64,000 nt of DNA from Arthrobacter crystallopoietes (GCF_017603825.1 NZ_CP072014.1:3100001-3164000), one strand, 5' to 3'; shown: positions 41,545 through 52,300, counted from the first letter of the stretch. Program-made: numbers and translations. Notes: generated from the letters alone by a model not told the origin.

Positions 41545-43586
41545 TGGCGCTGCCCTCGTCTTACCGGCCGAAGCCGGGGGAGATCCCTACCCAGCCCGGG
41601 GTGTACAGGTTCCGGGATGACAACAAGCGCGTCATCTATGTGGGTAAGGCCAAGAACCTCCGGTCCAGGCTCAACAGCTACTTCGCAAATCCCGACGGAC
41701 TCATGCCGCGTACCCGGGCAATGGTGCATACCGCAGCGTCCGTGGAATGGACCGTGGTGGGGAGCGAACTGGAGGCCATCCAGCTCGAGTACACCTGGAT
41801 CAAGGAGTTCACGCCCCGGTTCAACATCATGTTCCGGGACGATAAGTCCTACCCGTACCTGGCTGTCACCATGTCCGAGAAGTTCCCGCGCGTGCAGGTG
41901 ATGCGCGGGGACCGGCGGAAGGGCACAAAGTACTTCGGCCCCTTCTACCCCGCAAAGGCGATCAGGGAAACGGTGGACACCCTGCTGCGCGTCTTCCCAG
42001 TCCGCACCTGCAGTGTTGGCGTCTTCAACCGTGCCCAGCGGACGGGCCGCCCGTGCCTGCTCGGCTACATCGACAAGTGCTCCGCACCGTGTGTCGGGCG
42101 GATTTCTCCTGAAGACCACAAGGCCCTCGCCGCCGAGTTCTGCGCTTTCATGGGCGGCGAAGCCGACCGTTTCATCCGCGCGCTGGAACAGAAGATGAAC
42201 GCCGCCGTTGCCGAGCTCGACTACGAATCGGCGGCACGGTACCGCGACGACATCGCTGCCCTGAAGCGCGTCTTCGAACGCAATGCAGTAGTGCTCGGCG
42301 AAGACACGGACGCGGACATTTTCGCGCTGGCCGAAGACGAGCTTGAGGCGGCGGTCCAGGTTTTCCACGTGCGCGGCGGGCGGATCCGGGGCCAGCGAGG
42401 CTGGGTCGTCGAGAAGGTCGAGGATGCGTCTCCGGCCGACCTGACCGAGCACCTGCTGCAGCAGGTTTATGGCGACGGCGAGGGACCGGACAGGATCCCC
42501 AAGCAAGTGCTGCTGCCCGTGGAGCCGGACAACAGACCCGAGCTGGAAGAGTGGCTGCGCGGTCTGCGCGGCAGCAAGGTCGAACTGCGGGTGCCCCAGC
42601 GCGGTGACAAGGCCGCGCTGCTCGGCACGGTGCAGGAGAACGCGAAGCAGGCACTGGCGCTGCACAAGAGCCGCCGCGCCGGCGACCTGACCACCCGCTC
42701 CGCCGCGCTGCAGGAGCTGCAGGAGGCGCTCGACCTGCCCGTGGCCCTGCTGCGCATCGAGTGCTACGACATTTCCCATGTCCAGGGAACCAACGTTGTT
42801 GCCTCCATGGTGGTCGTTGAAGATGGCCTGCCCAAGAAATCTGACTATCGGCGGTTTTCCATTACGGGCGATGCCGCCCGGGACGATACCTCCGCCATGT
42901 ACGACGTCATCAGCCGCCGGTTCCGGAACTATCTGGCTGACAGGACGGCGGTGCCCGAACCTGAGGCCGTTCCGTCGCCGGCCGGCACGAAAGCACCCCT
43001 GGTTGCCGATGTCATCGACTCCAACGGCGTCCCCGCCGGGGACGTGGTATTGACGGATACGACGACGCCGGCGCCGCGCACCAAGTTCGCCTATCCGCCG
43101 AATCTTGTCGTGGTGGACGGCGGACCGCCGCAGGTTTCGGCCGCATCCCGTGCCTTGGCCGATCTGGGGATCACCGACGTCTACGTGGTCGGACTGGCCA
43201 AAAGGCTGGAAGAAGTCTGGCTTCCGGACGATGACTTCCCCGTCATCCTGCCCCGTGCATCGCACGGTCTGTATCTGCTCCAGCGGATCCGGGACGAAGC
43301 CCACCGCTTCGCGATCAACTACCACCGTCAGAAGCGCGGCAAGTCGATGACCGTGTCGGTACTGGACGGGATCCAGGGGCTGGGGCCCGCCAAGCGCAAG
43401 GCGCTGCTCAAGCACTTCGGCTCGGCCAAGAAACTCAAGGCGGCCAGCACCGAGGAACTCCAAGCGGTGCCCGGCGTCGGTCCCGCCCTCGCCGCTTCCA
43501 TCAAACGGCAGCTCGATCCGGCAATGGAACCTGCCGCCGGGGCACCCGCAGTCAACATGGCGACCGGCGAAATCATCGAATCTTAG
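41544..43586 (+). CDS. uvrC: excinuclease ABC subunit UvrC
   Basis: A 680-residue dual endonuclease that cuts 3' and then 5' of a lesion held by UvrB. The N-terminal GIY-YIG nuclease reads [24 protein letters not shown] motif (about 205-240) binds UvrB. The C-terminal RNase H-like nuclease starts with [19 protein letters not shown], and a helix-hairpin-helix pair lies near 610-660 ([23 protein letters not shown]). A low-complexity insertion rich in Pro, Ala, Val and Thr (about 470-515) interrupts the nuclease half, as in other actinobacteria. The ATG overlaps the acyltransferase stop by one base. Confidence 0.96.
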   Translation: MALPSSYRPKPGEIPTQPGVYRFRDDNKRVIYVGKAKNLRSRLNSYFANPDGLMPRTRAMVHTAASVEWTVVGSELEAIQLEYTWIKEFTPRFNIMFRDDKSYPYLAVTMSEKFPRVQVMRGDRRKGTKYFGPFYPAKAIRETVDTLLRVFPVRTCSVGVFNRAQRTGRPCLLGYIDKCSAPCVGRISPEDHKALAAEFCAFMGGEADRFIRALEQKMNAAVAELDYESAARYRDDIAALKRVFERNAVVLGEDTDADIFALAEDELEAAVQVFHVRGGRIRGQRGWVVEKVEDASPADLTEHLLQQVYGDGEGPDRIPKQVLLPVEPDNRPELEEWLRGLRGSKVELRVPQRGDKAALLGTVQENAKQALALHKSRRAGDLTTRSAALQELQEALDLPVALLRIECYDISHVQGTNVVASMVVVEDGLPKKSDYRRFSITGDAARDDTSAMYDVISRRFRNYLADRTAVPEPEAVPSPAGTKAPLVADVIDSNGVPAGDVVLTDTTTPAPRTKFAYPPNLVVVDGGPPQVSAASRALADLGITDVYVVGLAKRLEEVWLPDDDFPVILPRASHGLYLLQRIRDEAHRFAINYHRQKRGKSMTVSVLDGIQGLGPAKRKALLKHFGSAKKLKAASTEELQAVPGVGPALAASIKRQLDPAMEPAAGAPAVNMATGEIIES

Positions 43587-43587
43587 C

Positions 43588-43593
43588 TAGGCT
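43588..43593 (+). promoter_or_regulatory. possible -10 of the rapZ-yvcK-whiA operon
   Basis: TAGGCT lies just after the uvrC stop. A transcript from here would have a leader of about 40 nt before the rapZ ATG at 43643, which has AGGACGG as ribosome-binding site. Confidence 0.4.
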
Positions 43594-43642
43594 AGGGAAC
43601 CCGTGCAAGGCCGCGGGACTAACCTAAGAACAGGACGGCTCA

Positions 43643-44542
43643 ATGTCAGACGAAGAGGATTTCACGCCAATCAAACCGGTGGAATCCGAACTGCTGGTGG
43701 TCACGGGTATGTCGGGCGCAGGCCGTACCACCGCCGCGCACGCGCTCGAAGACCACGGCTGGTATGTCGTGGACAACCTCCCGCCGCAAATGCTCGGCAC
43801 GCTGGCCGAGCTTGTCTCCCGCATGCCCGAATCGATGCCGCGGCTCGCCGTCGTGGTGGATGTGCGCAGTCAAAACCTGTTCCGCGATATCCGTGAGTCG
43901 CTCAACGGCTTGAAATCCAGCGGCATCAACTACCGGGTCATCTTCCTGGATGCCGCGGACAACGTGCTGGTCCGCCGTTTCGAACAAGGCCGGCGGCCGC
44001 ATCCGCTGCAGGGTGACGGCCGGATTTCGGACGGTATTACGGCGGAACGCGAGCTCCTGGCCCGGCTCAAGGACGCCTCCGACCTGGTCCTGGATACAAC
44101 AGACATGAATGTCCACGCCCTCGCGACCAACATCACCGAGCTCTTTTCCGACTCCGGCCCGATCGTGCTGCGCTTGAACGTGATGAGCTTCGGCTTCAAG
44201 TACGGCCTTCCGGTCGATGCGAACTTTGTGGCCGACGCGCGCTTCATCCCCAATCCGCACTGGATCCCCGAGCTCCGCCCGCACACGGGGCTGGAACGGC
44301 AGGTCAGCGAATTCGTGCTGCAGGAATCCGGGGCGGAGGAATTCATCAAGCGCTACGTTGATGCACTCGAACCGGTGCTCGAAGGCTACCGCCGCGAGAA
44401 CAAGCACTATGCGACAATCGCCGTCGGCTGCACCGGCGGCAAACACCGCTCCGTCGCCGTGGCTGTAGAGCTGGCCAAACGCCTCGCGCAGCTGCCGCGC
44501 GTAAAAGTTGCGGTGCAGCACCGGGATCTGGGGCGCGAATAG
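43643..44542 (+). CDS. rapZ: RapZ-like nucleotide-binding protein (RNase adapter family)
   Basis: A 299-residue P-loop protein. Walker A reads GMSGAGRT (22-29), with Arg replacing the usual Lys, as I recall for mycobacterial homologues. The next segment is GWYVVDNLPPQML. The C-terminal domain has NVMSFGFKYGLPVDANFVADARF and GCTGGKHRSVAVA, the latter a likely nucleotide or sugar-phosphate pocket. In E. coli RapZ guides RNase E to the small RNA GlmZ. GlmZ is not known in actinobacteria, so the role here is unclear, though a link to cell-wall amino sugar control is suspected. It overlaps yvcK by one base (TAGTG). Confidence 0.92.
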   Translation: MSDEEDFTPIKPVESELLVVTGMSGAGRTTAAHALEDHGWYVVDNLPPQMLGTLAELVSRMPESMPRLAVVVDVRSQNLFRDIRESLNGLKSSGINYRVIFLDAADNVLVRRFEQGRRPHPLQGDGRISDGITAERELLARLKDASDLVLDTTDMNVHALATNITELFSDSGPIVLRLNVMSFGFKYGLPVDANFVADARFIPNPHWIPELRPHTGLERQVSEFVLQESGAEEFIKRYVDALEPVLEGYRRENKHYATIAVGCTGGKHRSVAVAVELAKRLAQLPRVKVAVQHRDLGRE

Positions 44543-45576
44543 TGGCCCTTTTGACGGGCCCGCTTCCCCGTGTACCGCTGCCGCAGACGGACCGGCCGGG
44601 AAGTGTCCGCGGTCAGAATCCGCCGTCCGTTGTGGCCATGGGCGGCGGCCACGGACTGTCGGCGTCGCTGGCTGCCCTGCGGCTGCTGACCACGGAACTG
44701 ACGGCAGTGGTGACCGTGGCGGACGACGGCGGGTCCTCCGGCCGTCTTCGCCGTGAGTTGGGCGTCCTCCCGCCTGGCGACCTGCGGATGGCGCTTGCCT
44801 CGTTGTGCGATGACACCGAATGGGGGCAAACGTGGCGGGACGTGATGCAGCACCGGTTCAAGTCCCTGGACAACGTTGAAGGCAGCCTGGACAACCACGC
44901 GGTCGGCAACCTGCTGATCGTTACGCTGTGGGAACTGCTGGGGGACCCGGTTGCCGGTCTGCAGTGGGCCGGAGCACTGTTGGGGGCACGTGGCCAGGTG
45001 CTGCCGATGGCAACCGTCCCGCTGACCATCGAAGGTGACGTCCTGACGGAGGAACCCGGCGGACGGCTGCGGAACGTAACGATTTCCGGCCAGTCCCGGC
45101 TTGCGGAGGCCGGCCGGAATACGCATGTCAACGATGTGCGGCTGATACCGGACGATGCACCAGCCTGTACCGAGGCCCTCCAAGCCATTGAGGAGGCCGA
45201 CTGGGTGATCCTCGGGCCAGGCTCCTGGTACACCTCGGTGCTGCCGCATTTGATGCTCCCGGAGTTGCGGGACGCCCTGTGCCGGACCCCCGCGCGGAGA
45301 ATCCTGACCATGAATCTTGCCATGGATACCAACGAAACATCCGGGATGACCGCAGCGGACCATCTGTCGGTGGTGCAGCGGTATGCCCCGGAGCTGAAGT
45401 TCGACGTCGTGCTCGCAGATCCTGACACCATTGGGGACCGCGGACGGTTCGAAACCGCAGCCGCCGGGCTCGGAGCGCGCGTTGTCTTGGGTAGAGTGGG
45501 AACTCCCGGCGGTCATGCCGTACATGACCCGTTAAGGCTCGCAACGGCCTACCATGACATTTTCGCGGGACAGTAA
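44542..45576 (+). CDS. yvcK: YvcK/CofD-like protein (gluconeogenesis factor)
   Basis: A 344-residue protein of the CofD/UPF0052 family. The glycine-rich MGGGHGLSASLAAL (33-46) binds a nucleotide sugar. Later markers are VTVADDGGSSGRLR, LPPGDLRMALASL and VILGPGSWYTSVLPHL. In Bacillus and mycobacteria (CuvA) it is needed for normal cell wall and growth on gluconeogenic carbon sources, and it binds UDP-sugars. It sits in the conserved rapZ-yvcK-whiA order. Its GTG start is joined to the rapZ stop (TAGTG), indicating coupled translation. Confidence 0.93.
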   Translation: MALLTGPLPRVPLPQTDRPGSVRGQNPPSVVAMGGGHGLSASLAALRLLTTELTAVVTVADDGGSSGRLRRELGVLPPGDLRMALASLCDDTEWGQTWRDVMQHRFKSLDNVEGSLDNHAVGNLLIVTLWELLGDPVAGLQWAGALLGARGQVLPMATVPLTIEGDVLTEEPGGRLRNVTISGQSRLAEAGRNTHVNDVRLIPDDAPACTEALQAIEEADWVILGPGSWYTSVLPHLMLPELRDALCRTPARRILTMNLAMDTNETSGMTAADHLSVVQRYAPELKFDVVLADPDTIGDRGRFETAAAGLGARVVLGRVGTPGGHAVHDPLRLATAYHDIFAGQ

Positions 45577-45598
45577 GACATAAGTTAGGACAGGGTGC

Positions 45599-46579
45599 AT
45601 GGCGCTGACTGCAGCAGTCAAGGATGAACTTTCACGCCTTGACATCAAGAAGTCCCAGGTGCGGAAGGCCGAAGTCTCGACAATGCTTCGCTTTGCCGGC
45701 GGGCTTCACATCATCTCGGGCCGGATAGTCATCGAGGCCGAAGTTGACCTTGCCTCCACGGCGCGGCGTCTACGTGCCGCCATTGCCGAGGTCTACGGCC
45801 ACGGCAGCGAAATCATCGTCGTCTCCGGCGGCGGGCTGCGCCGCGGCAACCGCTACGTGGTCCGTGTCGTACGCGACGGGGAATCACTGGCCCGCCAGAC
45901 AGGGCTGCTCGATGCCCGCGGACGTCCGGTCCGCGGGCTGCCTTCGGTCGTCGTCAATGGCTCCGCAGCCGATGCCGAGGCGGTTTGGCGCGGAGCGTTC
46001 CTGGCGCACGGGTCACTGACTGAGCCGGGCCGTTCGTCCTCCCTCGAAGTGACCTGTCCCGGTCCCGAGGCCGCCTTGGCCTTGGTCGGAGCCGCCCGCC
46101 GCATCGACATCACCGCCAAGGCACGGGAGGTCCGGGGTGTGGACCGGGTCGTCATCCGGGACGGGGACACCATTGCAGCGCTGCTGACCCGCATGGGAGC
46201 CCACGATGCACTCATGGTCTGGGAAGAACGCCGGATGCGCAAGGAAGTGCGGGCCACCGCCAACCGACTGGCGAATTTTGACGACGCCAACCTTCGCCGT
46301 TCGGCCCAGGCTGCTGTCGCCGCTGGCGCACGGGTGGACCGCGCGCTGGAGATTCTTGGTGATGATGTTCCCGAGCATCTCAGGTACGCCGGTGAGCTGC
46401 GCGTAGCGCACAAGCAGGCCAGCCTGGATGAGCTGGGCCGCCTGGCCGACCCGCCCATGACCAAAGATGCCATCGCCGGGCGGATCCGGCGCCTGCTGGC
46501 GATGGCGGACAAACGCGCTTCGGACATGGGCATTCCGGGGACGGACGCGAATGTGACTCCCGAGATGTTCGATGAGTAG
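45599..46579 (+). CDS. whiA: DNA-binding protein WhiA
   Basis: A 326-residue regulator. The N-terminal two-thirds is a degenerate LAGLIDADG homing endonuclease-like domain (for example [21 protein letters not shown] and [14 protein letters not shown]), without nuclease activity. The C-terminal helix-turn-helix has [26 protein letters not shown]. In Streptomyces WhiA activates sporulation septation genes with WhiB. In non-sporulating actinobacteria and Bacillus it influences cell division and chromosome segregation. It is the last gene of the rapZ-yvcK-whiA run, 22 nt after yvcK, with an AGGACAGGG ribosome-binding site. Confidence 0.95.
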   Translation: MALTAAVKDELSRLDIKKSQVRKAEVSTMLRFAGGLHIISGRIVIEAEVDLASTARRLRAAIAEVYGHGSEIIVVSGGGLRRGNRYVVRVVRDGESLARQTGLLDARGRPVRGLPSVVVNGSAADAEAVWRGAFLAHGSLTEPGRSSSLEVTCPGPEAALALVGAARRIDITAKAREVRGVDRVVIRDGDTIAALLTRMGAHDALMVWEERRMRKEVRATANRLANFDDANLRRSAQAAVAAGARVDRALEILGDDVPEHLRYAGELRVAHKQASLDELGRLADPPMTKDAIAGRIRRLLAMADKRASDMGIPGTDANVTPEMFDE

Positions 46580-46589
46580 GACGTGTGCT

Positions 46590-46595
46590 TAGGAT
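46590..46595 (+). promoter_or_regulatory. possible sodA -10 element
   Basis: TAGGAT stands 16 bp after a poor -35 (TTCGAT, 46568-46573) that overlaps the end of whiA. The leader before the sodA GTG would be about 120 nt and contains the hairpins listed separately. Confidence 0.35.
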
Positions 46596-46603
46596 GGGGA
46601 TGT

Positions 46604-46667
46604 CCGGGCGTTGGCCCGGGGAGGCTTTGGGAACCAGATAATTTTCCGGGCGGATCCGCTGCCCGGA
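46604..46667 (+). other. paired hairpins in the sodA leader
   Basis: Hairpin 1 is CCGGGC-GTTG-GCCCGG (46604-46619). Hairpin 2 is TCCGGGC ... GCCCGGA (46645-46667) with a 9-nt loop. Because both use the same arm sequence, the first CCGGGC could also pair with the last GCCCGG, so alternative folds are possible. Neither stem is followed by a T-tract. Confidence 0.45.
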
Positions 46668-46721
46668 TGATCAATCCGATCACGGCCGCATGCCGGCCGC
46701 CGAACTAAACGGAGGATATTC

Positions 46722-47351
46722 GTGAGCAAGTACGTACTGCCCGAACTCAACTACGACTACGCAGCGCTGGAGCCGCATATCTCCGCCCGGATCATGGAGC
46801 TGCACCACAGCAAGCACCACGCCACCTATGTTGCCGGCGCCAACACCGCGCTAGAGCAGTTGGCCGAGGCCCGTGAGAAGGGCGAGTTCGGCAACATCCC
46901 GAAGCTCTCCAAGGACCTGGCTTTCCACCTGGGCGGCCACACCAACCACTCCATCTTCTGGAACAACCTGTCCCCGGAAGGCGGCGACAAGCCTGAGGGC
47001 GAGCTGGCCGCAGCCATCGATGACGCCTTCGGTTCCTTCGACGCGTTCCGTGGCCACTTCAATGCCGCGGCGCTGAGCCTGCAGGGGTCGGGCTGGGCGG
47101 TGCTGGCGTACGAGCCGCTGGGCGGCAACGTCATCATCGAGCAGCTCTACGATCAGCAGGGCAACGTTCCGGTCGGCACCATTCCGCTGCTGATGCTGGA
47201 CATGTGGGAGCACGCTTTCTACCTGGACTACGTCAATGTCAAGGCTGACTATGTCAAGGCTTTCTGGAACATCGTGAACTGGGCAGACGTGGCACAGCGC
47301 CTGGAAGCCGCACGCAAGGGAGCTTCGTCCCTGGTGACCCTCGGAAAGTAA
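46722..47351 (+). CDS. sodA: superoxide dismutase, Fe/Mn family
   Basis: A 209-residue superoxide dismutase that converts superoxide to H2O2 and O2 in the cytoplasm. The four metal ligands can be placed as His28 (in [12 protein letters not shown]), His76 (in [10 protein letters not shown]), Asp160 and His164 (in [11 protein letters not shown]). The GGDKP segment after the second ligand and the Gln in LQGSGW (121) are typical of Mn enzymes, so Mn is more likely than Fe. The GTG start is preceded by a strong GGAGGA 5 nt upstream. The nearby Mn riboswitch gene terC is a separate unit about 18 kb away. A stem with a T-tract lies after the stop. Confidence 0.95.
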   Translation: MSKYVLPELNYDYAALEPHISARIMELHHSKHHATYVAGANTALEQLAEAREKGEFGNIPKLSKDLAFHLGGHTNHSIFWNNLSPEGGDKPEGELAAAIDDAFGSFDAFRGHFNAAALSLQGSGWAVLAYEPLGGNVIIEQLYDQQGNVPVGTIPLLMLDMWEHAFYLDYVNVKADYVKAFWNIVNWADVAQRLEAARKGASSLVTLGK

Positions 47352-47389
47352 CGAGGAACGCTTCTCACGCGGTCCGAACTGCGTAAGAT

Positions 47390-48567
<1,178 letters not shown>

Positions 48568-48591
48568 CTTCGCTAACCGCTAAGGGTAGGT

Positions 48592-49830
48592 ATGACTGCA
48601 CGCGCTCTTGATGAATTGCTCGCCGAAGGCGTCCGCGGACGCCACGTCCTGGTCCGCTCGGATCTGAACGTTCCGCTGGAAGGCGAAGGGGATTCCCTCG
48701 CTGTCGCCGACGACGGACGGATCCGCGCATCGCTGCCCGTCCTGCAGAAGCTCGCCCAAGCAGGGGCGCGTGTCATCGTGACGGCCCACCTGGGCCGCCC
48801 CAAAGGTGAGCCGGAGGAACGGTACTCGCTGCGCCCCGCCGTCGTACGTCTGAAAGAGCTTGCTCCGTTCACCGTCAAGTTTGCCGAAGATACCGTGGGC
48901 GACAGCGCGAAGTCGCTGGCAGCGGACCTGCAGGACGGAGAGGTGCTGGTGTTGCAGAACCTGCGTTTCGATGCGCGGGAAACCAGCAAGGACGACGCGC
49001 AGCGTCAGGCGTTTGCCGAAGAGCTCGCTGCCCTGACCGATGGTAACGGCGCCTACGTTGACGATGCCTTCGGGGCTGTGCACCGCAAGCATGCGAGTGT
49101 TTTCGACATCGCTGCCAGGCTGCCCGCCTTCCAGGGGGATCTGGTCCGGACCGAACTTGAGGTCCTCACGCGTCTGACTGATGCCCCGCAGCGCCCCTAC
49201 GTTGTCGTCCTGGGCGGTTCCAAAGTCTCGGACAAACTGGCCGTGATCGAGAACCTGCTGGGCCGGGCGGACTATATCCTGGTGGGCGGCGGAATGGTGT
49301 TCACGTTCCTGGCGGCGCAGGGGTACAAGGTCGGCGCGAGCCTGCTGGAGGAAGACCAGCTGGATACCGTTCGCGGCTACTTGGCCAAGGCCAAGGAGAG
49401 CGGCTGCAGCTTCGTCCTGCCGACGGATATCGTCGTGGCCGAGAAGTTTGCTGCCGACGCGGCGCACGAAGTGGTCCGGGCGGATGAGATGGAAGGTTCA
49501 CGGTTCGGCGCCAGCGGCATCGGCCTGGACATCGGCCCCGATTCGGCCGAGGCATTCGCCCAGCAGATCCACTCGGCCAACACCGTGTTCTGGAACGGGC
49601 CGATGGGTGTCTTCGAATTCGAGGCCTTCGCCCACGGCACCCGGACCGTGGCCAAGGCGCTGACCGGCAGCGACGGATTCACCGTTGTCGGCGGCGGAGA
49701 CTCGGCGTCGGCAGTGCGGAGCCTGGGCTTCGACGACAACGCTTTCGGCCATATCTCCACCGGCGGCGGGGCCAGCCTGGAGTACCTCGAGGGCAAGGCG
49801 CTGCCCGGACTCACCGCCCTGGACCGCTAG
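48592..49830 (+). CDS. pgk: phosphoglycerate kinase
   Basis: A 412-residue two-domain kinase that makes ATP from 1,3-bisphosphoglycerate. Substrate-binding basic segments are VLVRSDLNVPL (about 20-30), AHLGRPKGEPEERYSLRP and VHRKHASV. The nucleotide domain has VVVLGGSKVSDKL and the C-terminal VVGGGDSASAV phosphate loop. The length is standard. It starts 24 nt after gap; an AAGGGTAGGT stretch is a modest ribosome-binding site. A 12-bp-arm hairpin separates it from tpiA and may adjust the amounts of the two mRNAs. Confidence 0.96.
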   Translation: MTARALDELLAEGVRGRHVLVRSDLNVPLEGEGDSLAVADDGRIRASLPVLQKLAQAGARVIVTAHLGRPKGEPEERYSLRPAVVRLKELAPFTVKFAEDTVGDSAKSLAADLQDGEVLVLQNLRFDARETSKDDAQRQAFAEELAALTDGNGAYVDDAFGAVHRKHASVFDIAARLPAFQGDLVRTELEVLTRLTDAPQRPYVVVLGGSKVSDKLAVIENLLGRADYILVGGGMVFTFLAAQGYKVGASLLEEDQLDTVRGYLAKAKESGCSFVLPTDIVVAEKFAADAAHEVVRADEMEGSRFGASGIGLDIGPDSAEAFAQQIHSANTVFWNGPMGVFEFEAFAHGTRTVAKALTGSDGFTVVGGGDSASAVRSLGFDDNAFGHISTGGGASLEYLEGKALPGLTALDR

Positions 49831-49857
49831 GCGCGCAGCGCACTAACACCTGCACCT

Positions 49858-49895
49858 GTGCAGCGTGGGAAACGCTTGCGGAACCCACGCTGCAC
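49858..49895 (+). other. strong hairpin between pgk and tpiA
   Basis: GTGCAGCGTGGG (49858-49869) and its perfect complement (49884-49895) enclose a 14-nt loop. There is no T-tract. It could stabilise the gap-pgk message, attenuate transcription or be a processing site. Confidence 0.6.
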
Positions 49896-49920
49896 TGAAC
49901 CGACATGACTGGAGACCTCT

Positions 49921-50736
49921 GTGACCACCTCGACCAACGGCAAGTTTGACCGCACACCGCTGATCGCCGGCAACTGGAAGATGAACATGGACCATGTCCA
50001 GGGCATCACCCTGCTGCAGAAACTGGCGTGGACGCTCAGCGACGCCCGGCACGACTACAGCCGGACGGAAGTGGCGGTCTTCCCGCCCTTCACCGATCTG
50101 CGCGGCACCCAGACCCTGGTCCGGGGCGACGATCTCAAGATCGTTTACGGCGGGCAGGATCTTTCCCAGTTCGACTCCGGGGCCTACACCGGGGACATTT
50201 CCGGACAGTTCCTCGCCAAGCTCGGCTGCAGTTACGTGCTGGTGGGTCACTCCGAGCGGCGCACCATCCACGGCGAATCCGATGAGCTCCTCAACGCCAA
50301 GGTGAAGGCCGCCTATCGCCACTCGCTAGTGCCCGTGCTCTGTGTCGGCGAGGGCCTCGAAGTGCGTCAGGCAGGCAACCACGTTCCCCATACCCTGGAG
50401 CAGGTGCGCGCAGATCTGGCCGGGCTTGCCGCGGACGACGCCGCTAGACTTGTCATTGCGTACGAACCGGTATGGGCAATCGGGACCGGCGAGGTTGCCG
50501 GCCCGCAGGACGCTCAGGAAATGTGTGCCGCGATCCGCGCCGAAATCGCCGACTTGTACGACGAGGCCACGGCCGCCGGCGTTCGGTTGCTGTACGGTGG
50601 CTCGGTCAAGGCTGCCAACGCCGCCTCCATCCTGAAGGAACGGGACGTCGACGGCCTGCTCGTGGGCGGCGCCAGCTTGGACGCCGCCGAATTTGCTAAT
50701 ATTGTCAGGTTCGAACACCACCTGGTGACGGACTAA
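49921..50736 (+). CDS. tpiA: triosephosphate isomerase
   Basis: A 271-residue TIM barrel that interconverts dihydroxyacetone phosphate and glyceraldehyde-3-phosphate. Catalytic residues are Lys20 (in AGNWKMN), His110 (in VLVGHSERR) and Glu182 (in [11 protein letters not shown]). The C-terminal phosphate-binding loop is [12 protein letters not shown]. It is slightly longer than the usual 250-260 residues because of an N-terminal extension. The GTG start has TGGAG upstream. The secG gene begins 14 nt after its stop. Confidence 0.96.
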   Translation: MTTSTNGKFDRTPLIAGNWKMNMDHVQGITLLQKLAWTLSDARHDYSRTEVAVFPPFTDLRGTQTLVRGDDLKIVYGGQDLSQFDSGAYTGDISGQFLAKLGCSYVLVGHSERRTIHGESDELLNAKVKAAYRHSLVPVLCVGEGLEVRQAGNHVPHTLEQVRADLAGLAADDAARLVIAYEPVWAIGTGEVAGPQDAQEMCAAIRAEIADLYDEATAAGVRLLYGGSVKAANAASILKERDVDGLLVGGASLDAAEFANIVRFEHHLVTD

Positions 50737-50750
50737 CTCGAAAGGCGACT

Positions 50751-51002
50751 GTGGACGCTCTTAAGATCACGTTGCAAATCCTGCTGGGCATCACCAGTCT
50801 GTTGCTAACCCTGCTGATTCTGCTGCATAAAGGCCGCGGCGGCGGTATGTCCGACATGTTTGGTGGCGGAATGACCACGTCCCTGGGTTCTTCTGGTGTC
50901 GCCGAGAAGAACCTCAACCGGTTCACCGTTATTCTCGGCCTGACGTGGGGCGCCGTCATTGTCGCTCTCGGGCTCATCATGCGTTTCGGCGCCGAGGCAT
51001 AA
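50751..51002 (+). CDS. secG: preprotein translocase subunit SecG
   Basis: An 83-residue membrane protein with two hydrophobic helices (about 6-25 and 58-78) and the conserved loop between them, KGRGGGMSDMFGGG. SecG assists the SecYE channel during protein export. The gap-pgk-tpiA-secG order is common in actinobacteria and firmicutes. The GTG start follows GAAAGG at a suitable distance. The rbpA gene has its own candidate promoter just downstream. Confidence 0.93.
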   Translation: MDALKITLQILLGITSLLLTLLILLHKGRGGGMSDMFGGGMTTSLGSSGVAEKNLNRFTVILGLTWGAVIVALGLIMRFGAEA

Positions 51003-51036
51003 GGAACTTTTCTCCCGTTTGTCTCCGGCCGGTCGT

Positions 51037-51042
51037 AGACTG
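51037..51042 (+). promoter_or_regulatory. candidate rbpA -10 element
   Basis: TAGACT lies about 37 nt before the chosen rbpA start. No good -35 is visible, which is usual for actinobacterial promoters. Confidence 0.4.
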
Positions 51043-51078
51043 GTTCCAGATCTACTCAATCGACCGGAGATGAACGTC

Positions 51079-51456
51079 ATGCACCCCTCGCATGGGCTGC
51101 GCGCAGTCCGGGTCGGCTCAGTCACAGGCGCAGGGCTCGCCGGATGGCAGGCCAACTCCGGACGCTCGCACAATCTCGTCCGCAAGGTACCCGTCCGCTA
51201 CTGGTGTCCGCAGGGGCACGAGACCGTCCCCGTTTTTGCCGACCTGACGGAAGCGGAGATTCCCCAGTCCTGGGACTGCCCTAGGTGCGGGCAGACAGCA
51301 GGGCGCGAACGCGGACTGCTGGTTCAGCCCAGCGGCGATGAACCTTTCAAAAGCCACCTGGAGTATGTCAAGGAGCGCCGCACACCGGCTGAGGCGGCTG
51401 AGGCCTTGGACCGTGCTTTGGCGGAACTGCGACGACACCGGACCGCACCAGGCTAG
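51079..51456 (+). CDS. rbpA: RNA polymerase-binding protein RbpA
   Basis: A 125-residue actinobacterial transcription factor that binds the principal sigma factor and RNA polymerase and stabilises open promoter complexes. The core RbpA domain has a zinc-ribbon pattern: Cys and His in YWCPQGHE, then Cys-x-x-Cys in WDCPRCG. The C-terminal sigma-interaction helix is in HLEYVKERRTPAEAAEALDRAL. The N-terminal tail is basic. Start choice: ATG 51079 has GGAG 9 nt upstream. ATG 51070, three codons earlier, overlaps that site. It converges on pgl. Confidence 0.93.
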   Translation: MHPSHGLRAVRVGSVTGAGLAGWQANSGRSHNLVRKVPVRYWCPQGHETVPVFADLTEAEIPQSWDCPRCGQTAGRERGLLVQPSGDEPFKSHLEYVKERRTPAEAAEALDRALAELRRHRTAPG

Positions 51457-51505
51457 CCATGCTTGCCGGAGCACAGTCCTGTGGTCGCCGCGATCACCAC
51501 ACCGG

Positions 51506-52300
51506 CTAGAACGTCTCTCCGCCAGCCAGCAGCGAGTCGGGGAGCTGACTCGCAGCCGCCTGGTCCAGCATCCACAAAGTCTCTTGGCGGCCCTTGGGCC
51601 CGGCCGCGGGAACCTGTACCGGACCGGCTCCGGCAAGTGCCAGTCCCACGGCTCCGGCCTTATCATCGCCTGCCACTACCAGCCAGATTTCCGTTGCGGA
51701 GTTAATGGCGGGCAGGGTCAGGGATACACGCTCCGGCGGCGGTTTGGGAGAGTTCTCCACACCGACAACAGTGCGCTCTTCCTCGCGAATGCCCGCCATT
51801 TCGGGAAACAGCGATGCAATGTGGGCATCGGGGCCGACACCCAGCAACAGGACGTCGAACGTAGGGACAGGCACCTGCGCGCCATCGCCGGCTTCCAACC
51901 GGGCGGCTTCGCGTAGCTCGTCAGCGTAGGCATCGGCAGCGTCGAAGGGCGTGTCGTGCTCGTCGGCGGAGCCGAACGGGTGGACCCGCGACTCATCTAT
52001 GTCGATCAGATCCAGCAGTGCCTGCCGTGCCTGCAGTTCGTTGCGGTCCGGGCTGTTCTTGGCCACAAATCGTTCATCGCCCCACCAAAAGTTCACCCGG
52101 CTCCAGTCCACATCCGTGCGGGACGGTTCTGCCGCGACCGCCTTGAGGGTATTAATGCCCAAGGAGCCGCCGGTGAGGACTACGGTGGCTTCACCGCGTT
52201 CGCGCTGGGCAATCGCCAGCCGGCCGACCAGTCTGCGCGCTGTTGCAGCTGCAAGGATTTCCTGATCGGGATGGACATGGAGAACTGGTTCAGCGTTCAC
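51506..52300 (-). CDS. pgl: 6-phosphogluconolactonase
   Basis: A 264-residue enzyme of the DevB/SOL group that hydrolyses 6-phosphogluconolactone in the oxidative pentose phosphate pathway. The NagB-like fold is marked by TVVLTGGSLG, NFWWGDERFV and the NSPDRNELQARQ segment; LLLGVGPDAHIASLFP is the GxGxDGHxASLFP motif with Ala for Gly. It is the last gene of the tkt-tal-pgi-zwf-opcA-pgl operon. GTG 52300 is preferred because AAGGAG lies 11 nt upstream; GTG 52312 would overlap that site. Either start overlaps the opcA 3' end. Confidence 0.92.
   Translation of the reverse strand: MNAEPVLHVHPDQEILAAATARRLVGRLAIAQRERGEATVVLTGGSLGINTLKAVAAEPSRTDVDWSRVNFWWGDERFVAKNSPDRNELQARQALLDLIDIDESRVHPFGSADEHDTPFDAADAYADELREAARLEAGDGAQVPVPTFDVLLLGVGPDAHIASLFPEMAGIREEERTVVGVENSPKPPPERVSLTLPAINSATEIWLVVAGDDKAGAVGLALAGAGPVQVPAAGPKGRQETLWMLDQAAASQLPDSLLAGGETF

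Noticed and set aside
41517-43463. 648-codon minus-strand frame across uvrC
   Set aside because: Shadow of uvrC, rich in Arg, Gln, His and Gly as usual for antisense frames in GC-rich DNA.
51478-51500. TGTGGT/ACCACA hairpin between rbpA and pgl
   Set aside because: Six-bp arms with a 10-nt loop and no T-tract; not distinguishable from chance.
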